Counted from the first letter of the stretch, positions 36,744 to 44,977 are shown. The stretch: 64,000 bases of DNA from Kordia sp. TARA_039_SRF (GCA_006383075.2 SMNH02000001.1:1-64000); one strand, 5' to 3'. Numbers and translations are program-made. Notes: a model not told the origin generated them from the letters alone.

Positions 36744-37022
36744 ATGGCTTTACAAATCACACAACAAAACGGAACATTTTTACTAACTGGAAAGTTAAAC
36801 ACAACAACTACACGCTCGTTTATTATTCACTTCGAATACATCATTGAGCAATGTCAAAACGTCGTAGTAAACATTGATGAAGTTACCGAGATAGATCATG
36901 ATGGTTTGGAAGGAATCAAAACGTTGACGGCAATTGCTTTGCAAAACCACACACTATTTTCAGTCATCGGAAATGGTTGTAAGGATATTTATCAAGATTG
37001 GAATTGCTCGCAAGTTGCTTGA
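36744..37022 (+). CDS. STAS-domain protein without phospho-acceptor serine
   Basis: 92 residues with the STAS fold pattern of anti-sigma-factor antagonists (FLLTGKLNTTTTRSFIIHF, NVVVNIDEVTEIDHDGLEGI in part). At the position where SpoIIAA-like proteins have DSSG, this one has DHDG, so there is no phosphorylatable Ser/Thr. Its partner is unknown; no anti-sigma kinase is visible. Placed upstream of the flippase, it may control polysaccharide export by protein contact. Confidence 0.75.
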   Translation: MALQITQQNGTFLLTGKLNTTTTRSFIIHFEYIIEQCQNVVVNIDEVTEIDHDGLEGIKTLTAIALQNHTLFSVIGNGCKDIYQDWNCSQVA

Positions 37023-37117
37023 TTAGTAGTGAGTATTGAGGTGTTAGTATTGAGATACCTTCTTATTTAAATTATGACAAACATAATCGAGCCTAGCGGC
37101 TCTGAAAAACAACAATA

Positions 37118-38350
37118 ATGATTGCAATTACAAAAAAAATCAAAAGGAGTTTTACCTCAGCACACGTTTTTATGCTCAGTGTGCTGTTGGTCAACGGTGG
37201 AAATTATGTGTATAATTTACTCTTGGGACGATTTTTAGGTCCCGAAAAATTTGCTGATGCCGCCGTATTGGTTACTTTTTTATTGGTATTTTCGTTTATC
37301 GCGATGACATTTCAGTTGGTCACGGCAAAATTTGCTGTTGTGTTTGAAGACAGCATTTTCAGAGCGTTTATTGCTAAAATGTATAAAAATTGCATTACAG
37401 CAGGACTCGTTTTTGGCTGTTTCATTGTTGGTTTTGCTTCTGAATTGCAAACTTTTTTCAACACGTCATCTTCCACAATGTTTGTAGTTTTTGGTTTGGG
37501 AATTCCGTTATATTTCATCATGAGTGTCAATCGCGGAATTTTTCAAGGGAAACAACAATTGGTATCACTTTCGGTTACCTATCAGGCAGAAATGTTGAGT
37601 CGTTTGGTATTGACGTTGGCATTTTTATACTTTCTACAAACTGATAGTTCGCTACTAATTTCCTTCGGAATTTTAGCATCCTTTTGCTTCGGATTGTTTC
37701 CGTTGCACGTTAAAAATAGTACGCTTAAAAACACTTTTTCCTTATCCAAAACGCAGGCAAAATTGGTGCGTAACTTTTTTATCATCACCGCTTTTTACGA
37801 ACTCACACAAATCATCATTAACAACAGTGATATTTTGTTGGTAAAGCATTACTTTTCGTCCTATGATGCAGGATTGTATGCATCGTTGGCGTTAATTGGT
37901 CGCGTCGTATATTTTATGGCATGGATGTTTGTGATGTTGCTATTGCCAACCGTTGTCAAATTAAAAAAAGAAGGAAAAGCAACCGCTCCTATTCTACTGA
38001 AATACGTAAGTTATATTGCTGGAATTGCAGCTGTAATCATCGTTGGATGCGTACTGTTTCCAACGCAAATCATTCACATTTTATTTGGTGAAAACTATTT
38101 AGAAATCACGCCATTGTTATGGAAATATGCGCTTGCAACAGGAATTTTCGCGCTGTCCAACATCTTCGCGTATTACTATTTATCCTTAGACAAATACATT
38201 CCCGTAGTACTTTCAGGAATCTTCGGAATGTTGCAAGTGGTTTTAATTGTATTCTTCCACGAAAACTTAGCACAAGTCGTTAACGTACAAATCTTTTCGA
38301 TGGTTTTTTTGTTGCTGGTGCAGTTGTCTTTTTTCTTAAGGAATCGATAG
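37118..38350 (+). CDS. polysaccharide flippase (Wzx/MATE-like)
   Basis: 410 residues with about twelve membrane segments. The N terminus (SAHVFMLSVLLVNGGNYVYN, LLLGRFLGPEKFADAAVL) is typical of the polysaccharide-transport/oligosaccharide flippase family of the MOP superfamily, which moves undecaprenyl-linked sugars across the inner membrane. The C-terminal half has the usual FGENYLEITPLLWKYALA segment. It lies between the STAS gene and a GT4 gene on the same strand, supporting a surface-polysaccharide role. Confidence 0.9.
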   Translation: MIAITKKIKRSFTSAHVFMLSVLLVNGGNYVYNLLLGRFLGPEKFADAAVLVTFLLVFSFIAMTFQLVTAKFAVVFEDSIFRAFIAKMYKNCITAGLVFGCFIVGFASELQTFFNTSSSTMFVVFGLGIPLYFIMSVNRGIFQGKQQLVSLSVTYQAEMLSRLVLTLAFLYFLQTDSSLLISFGILASFCFGLFPLHVKNSTLKNTFSLSKTQAKLVRNFFIITAFYELTQIIINNSDILLVKHYFSSYDAGLYASLALIGRVVYFMAWMFVMLLLPTVVKLKKEGKATAPILLKYVSYIAGIAAVIIVGCVLFPTQIIHILFGENYLEITPLLWKYALATGIFALSNIFAYYYLSLDKYIPVVLSGIFGMLQVVLIVFFHENLAQVVNVQIFSMVFLLLVQLSFFLRNR

Positions 38351-38356
38351 CTATTT

Positions 38357-38640
38357 TAGACTGCTGACGCTTTTAGAAACGCTTTGCTTTAGACTTTTTA
38401 GATCAATAGTAAAGTTTAGTATTCAAAGTACTTCTCGATACATTTTTCCTTCATTTCGACAGGCTCAATGTGTGGAAAAACACTCGAAGGGACGGTTTTT
38501 GATTAACGATTTAGGATTGTTGATGTTAGATGTTGAATCTTTCAATCAAAAAGAACAATAAAGAAAAGTAATCTTGATTCTAATAGCAAAGTGGTCTTAC
38601 AATCTAAAAGCGTCAGCAGTCTAGAGCAAAGCGTTTCTAA
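38357..38640. repeat. long inverted repeat with nested dispersed repeat
   Basis: A perfect 20-bp inverted repeat has arms at 38357-38376 and 38604-38623 (both containing GCTGACGC or its complement), extended outwards and inwards by partial matches (AGAAACGCTTTGCTTTAGA / TAGAGCAAAGCGTTTCTAA, shown in ordinary order). Inside lies a family 1 repeat (38420-38495: TACTTCTCGATACA ... CACTCGAAGGGACGG). This covers much of the 403-bp gap between flippase and GT4 genes. Confidence 0.8.
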
Positions 38641-38662
38641 AAGAAATCCAAACATAATCTCC

Positions 38663-38730
38663 TTTCGTCTAAACATACTTGCATTTCGGCACAGCGTGTC
38701 CATTTTTCAGAGTTTGAAAACAGACATTTG
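38663..38730 (+). promoter_or_regulatory. tandem LytTR-type site D plus -7-like element (GT4 gene)
   Basis: Distal half-site TTTCGTCTA (38663-38671), 12-bp spacer, proximal half-site TTTCGGCAC (38684-38692) preceded by TTGCA as in sites A-C. The nearest -7-like element is GACATTTG (38723-38730, one mismatch), a 30-bp gap that is about two helical turns shorter than in A-C. The GT4 start is 23 bp later. Confidence 0.55.
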
Positions 38731-38753
38731 TATATCATTAAAAACTAAAAATC

Positions 38754-39962
38754 ATGAAGTTAGCTATTGTCACTGCGTATCCGCCAAGTAAAGTCACGTT
38801 AAACGAATATGCCTTTCATTTGGTAAAAAGCTTTCGCCAGAAAGAACGCATTACAGAAATCATTTTATTGACAGATACAACGCCAGAAGCCAAAGATTTG
38901 AACTTTTCGGAAGCTGGTTGTAACATCACGGTGAAAGAATGCTGGAAATTTAACAGCTATACAAACATCTTTTCTGTGACCAAAGCTATCAATCAAACAC
39001 AACCTGATGCAGTGTTGTTCAATTTGCAATTCATGAAGTTTGGAGATAAAAAAGTTGCTGCTGCGTTAGGTTTGATGCTTCCGTGGATATGTTCACTCAA
39101 AAACATTCCAAACATTGTGCTATTACACAATATTTTGGAAGAAGTCGATTTGGCAAGTGCTGGTTTTACGTCTAACAAATTGTTACAAAAAGCCTATAAC
39201 TTCATCGGAACTAGCTTGACAAAATTACTTTTAAAAGCAAACAAAGTAGCTGTGACTATGCACAAATATGTAGACATTTTAGAGCAAAAATACCTGGCTG
39301 ACAATATTATACAAATTCCACACGGAACTTTTGAAATTGCTGAAAAACCTACCTACGAACTACCAAAAGGTCCGTTGAAAATCATGACGTTTGGAAAATT
39401 CGGAACGTATAAAAAAGTAGAACACATGATTGAAGCCGTGGAAAAAGTACGAACATCTACTGGACTCAATTTAGAAATCGTCATCGCAGGAACCGACAAT
39501 CCAAATGTGCCTGGCTATTTGGCAAACGTACAAGAGCAGTACAAACACGTACCACAATTAATGTTTACAGGCTATGTCGCCGAAGAAGATGTGGCAACTT
39601 TATTCAACGAAAGTGCTGTTGTGGTATTTCCATACACGTCAACCACAGGAAGTTCGGGCGTGTTGCACCAAGCGGGAAGTTACGGAAAAGCTGTTGTGAT
39701 GCCCGATTTGGGCGATTTGGCTTTGTTGGTAAAAGACGAAGGTTATCAAGGTGAATTTTTTGAACCGACAAGCGTAGACAGCTTGGCAAACGCCATCAAA
39801 GCGATTGTCACCAACGACGCTTACAGAGTTGCACTTGGAAACGCCAATTACAAAGCTGCCACTGCTTTTCCTATGAGTCGAATTACAGATATGTATTTGG
39901 AGGCATTTGAAGGAATAATTGCGGAGAAGAATGTGAGAGGGTTAAAATCGCTTCGCTCTTAG
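38754..39962 (+). CDS. GT4 family glycosyltransferase
   Basis: 402 residues, GT-B fold. N terminus MKLAIVTAYPPSKVTLNEYA is a typical GT4 donor-domain start; the C-terminal domain has LKIMTFGKFGTYKKVEHMIEA, a sugar-nucleotide loop VFPYTSTTGSSGVLHQAGSY, GKAVVMPDLGDL. Cytoplasmic, possibly peripheral to the membrane. The acceptor is unknown; with the upstream flippase it suggests assembly of a surface polysaccharide. Site D in its promoter ties it to the signalling circuit. Confidence 0.92.
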   Translation: MKLAIVTAYPPSKVTLNEYAFHLVKSFRQKERITEIILLTDTTPEAKDLNFSEAGCNITVKECWKFNSYTNIFSVTKAINQTQPDAVLFNLQFMKFGDKKVAAALGLMLPWICSLKNIPNIVLLHNILEEVDLASAGFTSNKLLQKAYNFIGTSLTKLLLKANKVAVTMHKYVDILEQKYLADNIIQIPHGTFEIAEKPTYELPKGPLKIMTFGKFGTYKKVEHMIEAVEKVRTSTGLNLEIVIAGTDNPNVPGYLANVQEQYKHVPQLMFTGYVAEEDVATLFNESAVVVFPYTSTTGSSGVLHQAGSYGKAVVMPDLGDLALLVKDEGYQGEFFEPTSVDSLANAIKAIVTNDAYRVALGNANYKAATAFPMSRITDMYLEAFEGIIAEKNVRGLKSLRS

Positions 39963-40001
39963 ATCTGTTCCTGCGTAGGCGGGAACGTCTTAGAAATGCT
40001 T

Positions 40002-41120
40002 CTAAAAATCAAACTTTAACTGCACTGAAAAACGCTGCTTTTCTTCCGTTTTTTGTTCTTTTTTCTTGTCCTTATCGGTGTTCAAATTACTCAATGAAAT
40101 TCCCAATAAACGCACGGAATCTTTCAATTTTTCTTGATACAATAACTCTTTGGCAGTTTCTAAAATCAAGCTTTTATCAGAAATATAATAGGCAATCGTT
40201 TTGCTGCGGGTTTGTGTGGTGAAATCGCTATACTTAATTTTTAGCGTCACTGTTTTTCCCGAAACATCATAGCGTTTTAAGCGTTTTTCTAATTCTTTGG
40301 CGATGTTTTCTAACTTCTCTAGCATAAAAATCTCGCTGGTCAAATTGTCTGAAAACGTTCGTTCTGCACCAACCGATTTCGCAATCCGATTTGGTTTTAC
40401 AGCACTCAAATGTATACCGCGAACCACGTTGTAGTAAAAACGTCCCGATTTGCCAAAATGCTCCGTTAAAAAATCAACATCTTTCGCTTTTAAATCTTTT
40501 CCTGTAAAAATTCCCAACTGATACATGCGTTCCGCTGTGACTTTTCCAACGCCATAAAACTTCCGAATGTCCAAATTTTCTAAAAATGCCAACACTTCTT
40601 CTGGCGGCACCGTTTTTTGTCCGTTAGGCTTGTTATAATCGCTAGCAACTTTGGCAATAAACTTATTAATGGAAATTCCTGCGGAAGCGGTCAAACCGAC
40701 TTTTTCTAAAATTTTCGCACGAATTTCTTCTGCAATCAACGATGCGCTTGGATTTCCTTTTTTATTTTGTGTAACGTCTAAATAGGCTTCATCCAATGAC
40801 AACGGCTCTACCAAATCGGTATATTCGTAAAAAATAGCTCGAATTTGTTGTGAAATCTCTTTATAGCGATCAAATCGTGGACGTACAAAAATCAACTCTG
40901 GGCATCTTTTTTTAGCCAAAAATCCGCTCATGGCACTTCGCACGCCAAACTTTCTTGCTTCATAGCTCGCCGCACTGACTACGCCACGTTTCGCTCCGCC
41001 ACCAACAGCCAATGGTTTTCCTTTCAGTTCAGGATTGTCCAATTGTTCTACAGACGCATAAAACGCGTCCATATCCACGTGAATAATTTTTCGCAAAGGG
41101 AAATTGAAATCCATATTCAA
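40002..41120 (-). CDS. dinB: DNA polymerase IV
   Basis: Y-family translesion polymerase, 372 residues including a short C-terminal tail ending QLKFDF, which fits a beta-clamp-binding motif. Catalytic motifs: HVDMDAFYASVEQ (residues about 14-26), LSLDEAYLDVT, and the little-finger domain with KIKYSDFTTQTRSKT. AGISINKFIAKVASDYNKPNG marks the thumb. The ATG at 41120 is followed by MNMDFNF; the internal Met is a less likely start. Divergent from the CYTH gene. Confidence 0.97.
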   Translation of the reverse strand: MNMDFNFPLRKIIHVDMDAFYASVEQLDNPELKGKPLAVGGGAKRGVVSAASYEARKFGVRSAMSGFLAKKRCPELIFVRPRFDRYKEISQQIRAIFYEYTDLVEPLSLDEAYLDVTQNKKGNPSASLIAEEIRAKILEKVGLTASAGISINKFIAKVASDYNKPNGQKTVPPEEVLAFLENLDIRKFYGVGKVTAERMYQLGIFTGKDLKAKDVDFLTEHFGKSGRFYYNVVRGIHLSAVKPNRIAKSVGAERTFSDNLTSEIFMLEKLENIAKELEKRLKRYDVSGKTVTLKIKYSDFTTQTRSKTIAYYISDKSLILETAKELLYQEKLKDSVRLLGISLSNLNTDKDKKKEQKTEEKQRFSVQLKFDF

Positions 41121-41155
41121 AATTATAATATCTTTAGCAGTCTATAACGATATCT

Positions 41156-41632
41156 ATGCAAGAAATAGAACGAAAATTTCTCGTTAACAGTTTACAATTT
41201 AAAGAAGAAGCGACGAATGCTTTCGAAATTGCGCAAGGTTTCCTCAACACACATCCTGAACGTACAGTGCGTGTGCGCATCAAAGGACAGCAAGGATTTT
41301 TAACTGTCAAAGGGAAATCGAACGAAAGTGGCACCAGTCGTTTTGAGTGGGAAACTGAAATTTCTGTGGCAGAAGCAAAGCAATTATTGTCACTTTGCGA
41401 AAAAGGTATTATCGAAAAAAAACGCTATCATATTCCACAAGGAAAGCATATTTTTGAAGTCGATGAGTTTTTTGGAGATAATGAAGGACTCATCGTTGCA
41501 GAAGTCGAACTGCAACAGGAAAATGAAGTATTTTCCACACCAACGTGGCTTGGAAAAGAAGTCACGGGCGACATAAAATATTACAACTCACAACTCAGTA
41601 AAAAACCGTATAAAACCTGGCATCATGAATAA
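41156..41632 (+). CDS. CYTH-domain protein
   Basis: 158 residues beginning with the CYTH signature ExExK (MQEIERKFLV). The triphosphate-tunnel residues RVRIKG, FLTVKGK, RFEWETEI, KKRYHI and EVDEFFG follow in order. Family members are adenylate cyclases, thiamine triphosphatases or inorganic triphosphatases; the small bacterial YjbK/NE1496-like type is often a tripolyphosphatase. The activity here is unassigned. It overlaps the lipoprotein gene by eight bases. Confidence 0.92.
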   Translation: MQEIERKFLVNSLQFKEEATNAFEIAQGFLNTHPERTVRVRIKGQQGFLTVKGKSNESGTSRFEWETEISVAEAKQLLSLCEKGIIEKKRYHIPQGKHIFEVDEFFGDNEGLIVAEVELQQENEVFSTPTWLGKEVTGDIKYYNSQLSKKPYKTWHHE

Positions 41633-42149
41633 ATATATCTATTTCATTCTTATCGGAATCTTGAGTGTTTCATGCAATGATTCAACCGAAAAACCAACAA
41701 AAACTCCAACGGAAACAACCACTAAAACAACCGTTGAACCGTCAAAAGATGTTAAAAAATATTCAAGAGAATATATCCAAAAACTCATCAATAAAGGTCA
41801 TAAAATCATTGAAATGACTGATCCAAAAACGAAAGACACCATTTTAATGCAAGAATACTTCATTGCGTTTCTTAAAAAAGGAGAAAATCGTTCGCAAACC
41901 AAACAAGAAGCAGACAGTTTACAGCGTTTACACATTTTACATCTCAACAAAATGTACGACCTAGGCTATGCTGACATTTCAGGCCCTTTTGGCGAATTGG
42001 ATGGTGATATTCGTGGTATTACCATTTACAATGTACCAACGCTCGAAATGGCAGATAGTTTGGCAAATTCCGATCCATCGGTAAAAGCGGGACGACTCAA
42101 AATTGAAATGCATCCTTGGTGGGCTGGAAAAGGCTATTATTTACGATAA
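41625..42149 (+). CDS. lipoprotein with YCII-like domain
   Basis: 174 residues. Signal peptide with lipobox ending GILSVSC (Cys17), then a Thr/Lys-rich linker (residues 22-45) and a domain resembling YCII: GITIYNVPTLEMADSLANSD followed by PSVKAGRLKIEMHPWW, matching the DPxVxAG...E(I/M)HPW pattern. YCII proteins are small ferredoxin-like dimers of unclear activity. A lipid-anchored version is unusual. Probably outer-membrane or periplasmic. Coupled to the CYTH gene. Confidence 0.8.
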   Translation: MNKYIYFILIGILSVSCNDSTEKPTKTPTETTTKTTVEPSKDVKKYSREYIQKLINKGHKIIEMTDPKTKDTILMQEYFIAFLKKGENRSQTKQEADSLQRLHILHLNKMYDLGYADISGPFGELDGDIRGITIYNVPTLEMADSLANSDPSVKAGRLKIEMHPWWAGKGYYLR

Positions 42150-42178
42150 ATTCATTCCTGTGACAGCGGGAATTTGCT

Positions 42179-43060
42179 ATGAAATTTAAAACGTACTTTA
42201 CAAAATCACTACAAATTTTCTTGTGTATTGCACTTTTGATACACTTCACGATTAAAGACACGTTTTACCTTTCTTCTTTGCTATTTTACACAACGCCGCT
42301 TCCGCTGATTGCTCTCGGATTGTTGTTTTTATTGCTGTTTGTAAAGGCTTCCGCCAGAAAATACTATGTAATAGTTGCGGTTGTTGTAGGCGCAATTTGG
42401 TTCAATAGAAGCTACACATCTTCGGCTGAAGTTACTATTGAAAATGCTACAGAAGTTGTATTGTGGAATGCCTATCGACGTGCTAATTTTGAAGATGCTT
42501 TTTCGGAAAGCAATTCCATTCCTGATGTGTTGGTGATGATTGAAGCAGACAAAGAAAACTATCAAAAAATTCGAGAAAACTATCCAAATTATCACTTTGA
42601 ATTGACGGAGAGAGGCATCGGAATTTTTTCCAAAACGCCCATACAAATTCACTCCAATATCAAATCCGAACAGCATGTTGTAGTAGTTCATTTTAGCACA
42701 AAAAACACAAATTTTTACGTCATAGATGTTTCCGCAGACTTGCGATTTTTTCGAAAAACCATGCTTCAAAGTGTACTTTCTGAAATAAAAACTAATGAAA
42801 AAAACATCATTTTGGGTGACTTTAATACGCCTTTTGAGTCACTTTTCTTTGAAAATTTCAAAAAAAAGTATCAGCATGCATTCACAGAAAAAGGCAACGG
42901 ATTTCGTGAAACGTGGTTTTGGAATCTTCCGCTCTTATCACTAGATCATATCTGGGTTTCCCGCGATTTAGAAATTCTCAAAACTGAAAAAATTTCTACG
43001 TGGAAATCCGATCATTCCATGTTGAAAACGTACCTCAAAAACGAGTCCGCCAAAAAATAA
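42179..43060 (+). CDS. membrane-anchored EEP-superfamily protein
   Basis: 293 residues. Two or three N-terminal membrane segments (ITKSLQIFLCIALLIHF region, then FYTTPLPLIALGLLFLLLF and YYVIVAVVVGAIWF) are followed by an endonuclease/exonuclease/phosphatase-like domain: VVLWNAYRR, VLVMIEADKENY, IILGDFNTPFES, SLDHIWVS, WKSDHSMLKTY. The catalytic Asp-Asn and terminal Asp-His of the EEP fold are present. Substrate unknown; membrane-anchored forms are often extracytoplasmic phosphodiesterases. Followed by the structured region before the pcfJ-like gene. Confidence 0.86.
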   Translation: MKFKTYFTKSLQIFLCIALLIHFTIKDTFYLSSLLFYTTPLPLIALGLLFLLLFVKASARKYYVIVAVVVGAIWFNRSYTSSAEVTIENATEVVLWNAYRRANFEDAFSESNSIPDVLVMIEADKENYQKIRENYPNYHFELTERGIGIFSKTPIQIHSNIKSEQHVVVVHFSTKNTNFYVIDVSADLRFFRKTMLQSVLSEIKTNEKNIILGDFNTPFESLFFENFKKKYQHAFTEKGNGFRETWFWNLPLLSLDHIWVSRDLEILKTEKISTWKSDHSMLKTYLKNESAKK

Positions 43061-43061
43061 A

Positions 43062-43094
43062 TTTGGAAATATAAAAAATGATATTCTATATTTG
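43062..43094 (+). promoter_or_regulatory. strong consensus promoter of the structured leader
   Basis: -33 TTTG (43062-43065), 21-bp spacer, -7 TATATTTG (43087-43094): the best complete Bacteroidetes promoter in the window. The transcript would start near 43100. It overlaps the end of the EEP gene. Confidence 0.7.
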
Positions 43095-43099
43095 CAATC

Positions 43100-43283
43100 G
43101 TCGAAAAGCGACAGAAATTAATTAGAAACAAAAACGAAAAAGTGCAAAACGTAAAATTTACATATCGAAACAGTGTTGGAAACATTCCGATGCGCGACTT
43201 GGGTTTTACCAGTTGTACATTTCAATAGAAATATAACTTATTAATAAAAACCCGAGTCCAACAAAGGCTCGGGTTTTTTAATG
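43100..43283 (+). ncRNA. attenuator-like leader or small RNA with mini-ORF
   Basis: From the promoter above to the first terminator. It contains a 12-codon ORF (43190-43228, MRDLGFTSCTFQ, stop TAG). The segment GACTTGGGTTTT (43196-43207) inside this ORF can pair with AAAACCCGAGTC (43247-43258), the left arm of the terminator, with one G-U pair: a mutually exclusive alternative to the terminator hairpin. This is the layout of translation-linked attenuation, but could also be a stand-alone small RNA. Confidence 0.5.
43246..43279 (+). terminator. intrinsic terminator 1 of the leader
   Basis: Stem AAAACCCGAG / CTCGGGTTTT, 11-nt loop (43257-43267), then six T. It is about 380 bp before the pcfJ-like start. 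Confidence 0.85.
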
Positions 43284-43362
43284 CTCATTTTTAAAAATAT
43301 GCTCGCAAAAGCTACAAAACATATCGTAACAAACACTGTGAATGCACAGTTATTGTTCATTT

Positions 43363-43446
43363 TAGAACCAAACTATTCTTTGGGTTAAAAGAATATATAC
43401 AAAAAGTATCAAAGCTCGGTTCTATGGCAGAATCGGGCTTTTTGTT
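43363..43446 (+). terminator. intrinsic terminator 2 with alternative partner
   Basis: Stem AGCTCGGTTCT (43413-43423) / AGAATCGGGCT (43429-43439) with 2 G-U pairs, loop ATGGC, then TTTT G TTTTT. Upstream TAGAACC (43363-43369) can pair with GGTTCTA (43418-43424) and would disrupt this stem. A further hairpin ACTGTG-aatg-CACAGT lies at 43335-43350. The rest of the gap to 43660 holds no convincing gene. Confidence 0.75.
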
Positions 43447-43659
43447 TTTAAGAGCTAAAAAATAAAAGCTAAAAATCGTACAGTAACACAAAAAAGAACG
43501 ATGAATTTAATCAAACAAATGGAGCGACTGTAAACTCGGGAGTGTGTTTTCAGTGCTAACAAAAAAGAATTTTTAATCAAAAAAACAAACGATGCGACAA
43601 CAAAGACAAACACGCAGATTTAAAATTTTCACTGAAAATAACACTCAAAAAATACAGTC

Positions 43660-44967
43660 ATGGAAACACAACATATACATCGAAAGCATATTTCGAAATC
43701 CCGACGATTAAAGGAAAAATTAGCCGCAAAAGCAAAGGAAGCAGCATTACAAGAAAGCTTACAAAAACATAACAAAGCCAAAAAAGTACTGTTTGCAGCA
43801 TTGGTTGAAAAGATTTATGAAGGCAGAGAACGACTTGAATATGAAAGTGGTTCGTTAGCCCACATCTTGACAAATCAATTTGGCGGGTTTCACAAGAAAA
43901 AGCAGTCCGGTAGACGTAAAGCGTTCAAAGAAATCCTCTTGCATCTGTACAAAAAGCGTTGTACAAAGTTGCTGAGAGATGAGCATTACATACGAGTACT
44001 TTCGTTAGTCGCTTGGTTTAGCACAGCAGCAGTTCGCGATATTAGTACTTGGAAACGTAACAGTCACAATGCAGACAAGCAACTGAAGAGTATCATTACA
44101 CACTGTTTCGTAGCCTATAAAGTTCCTGCGTTTATGTACGAAGCATGGTTCGATTTCAATCGCAAACACATTTCTTGGTTTATCGATTTAGGACGTGGGC
44201 AAAGTGTAAAAACACTCACAAAAATGCCTGTCCGATTAACGAAAAAAGGAGCACATCATTTTTTACAAGCTCCTGCTGAATATACCATCGAAATGGCATT
44301 GCGAAGAGCGCAAGCCTTGGCTTTTGGAAACGATGAATTGCTAGCAGGACGCATTGCATGTACAAGATTGAGTAGAAATCGCTTTCGACACGAAACTTTC
44401 TGGGAAACGGTAATTCAGTTCTTGATGAAACAAACGATGTTGGATTTTAATAAGATGGAGGAAATCATCGATTACTTAAACGATTGTATTCGTAATAATC
44501 CTGACTATTCCATCAAAGGACGCACCATTACATCGCTTACCAGACAATCGGATGCTTGGCACATAGAGCAAGCAATACACAATACCAATAGGGTGGAAAA
44601 ATTTACATGGAAACCTACGCTTGATACGTCTTTTATCGTCACAAAAAAGAATGGAAGTGATGTTAAAAAATATCGCTTATTCGAATTGTGTTCTTCGGAA
44701 GAATTGATTCGAGAAGGACGAAAAATGAACCATTGTGTAGCGTCGTATGCGCGCTCGTGCTGCGTAAAAGTAGCGGCGATATTTACGCTACGATGCATTA
44801 GTTTTTCAAAAGGACAAGAAATTTTAGCGACGATTGAAGTTGATATCAAGTCGCGAACTATTGTGCAAGCAAAAGCACGATTTAATCAGCCAATTTCTCC
44901 TATTGCCCAAAAAATAATGACAGATTGGGCAATGGAACACGAATTAAAAATCGGGAAATGGCTTTAA
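43660..44967 (+). CDS. PcfJ-like domain protein
   Basis: 435 residues. N terminus is very basic (HRKHISKSRRLKEKLAAKAK). A helical middle is followed by a C-terminal PcfJ-like domain (about 320-435): YRLFELCSSEELIREGRKMN, HCVASYARSCC, ISFSKGQEILATIEVDIKS, IVQAKARFNQPISP. PcfJ-like proteins are known from plasmid/phage contexts and bacterial chromosomes; their activity is not established. The fold suggests nucleic-acid handling. It is followed after 10 bp by an rtcB-like gene, so the two are probably one operon. Confidence 0.85.
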   Translation: METQHIHRKHISKSRRLKEKLAAKAKEAALQESLQKHNKAKKVLFAALVEKIYEGRERLEYESGSLAHILTNQFGGFHKKKQSGRRKAFKEILLHLYKKRCTKLLRDEHYIRVLSLVAWFSTAAVRDISTWKRNSHNADKQLKSIITHCFVAYKVPAFMYEAWFDFNRKHISWFIDLGRGQSVKTLTKMPVRLTKKGAHHFLQAPAEYTIEMALRRAQALAFGNDELLAGRIACTRLSRNRFRHETFWETVIQFLMKQTMLDFNKMEEIIDYLNDCIRNNPDYSIKGRTITSLTRQSDAWHIEQAIHNTNRVEKFTWKPTLDTSFIVTKKNGSDVKKYRLFELCSSEELIREGRKMNHCVASYARSCCVKVAAIFTLRCISFSKGQEILATIEVDIKSRTIVQAKARFNQPISPIAQKIMTDWAMEHELKIGKWL

Positions 44968-44977
44968 AATTTAAAAG

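Noticed and set aside
43591-43710. 39-residue ORF MRQQRQTRRFK... overlapping the pcfJ-like start
   Set aside because: Overlaps the real gene in another frame for about 50 bp and has no recognisable features; too weak to call.
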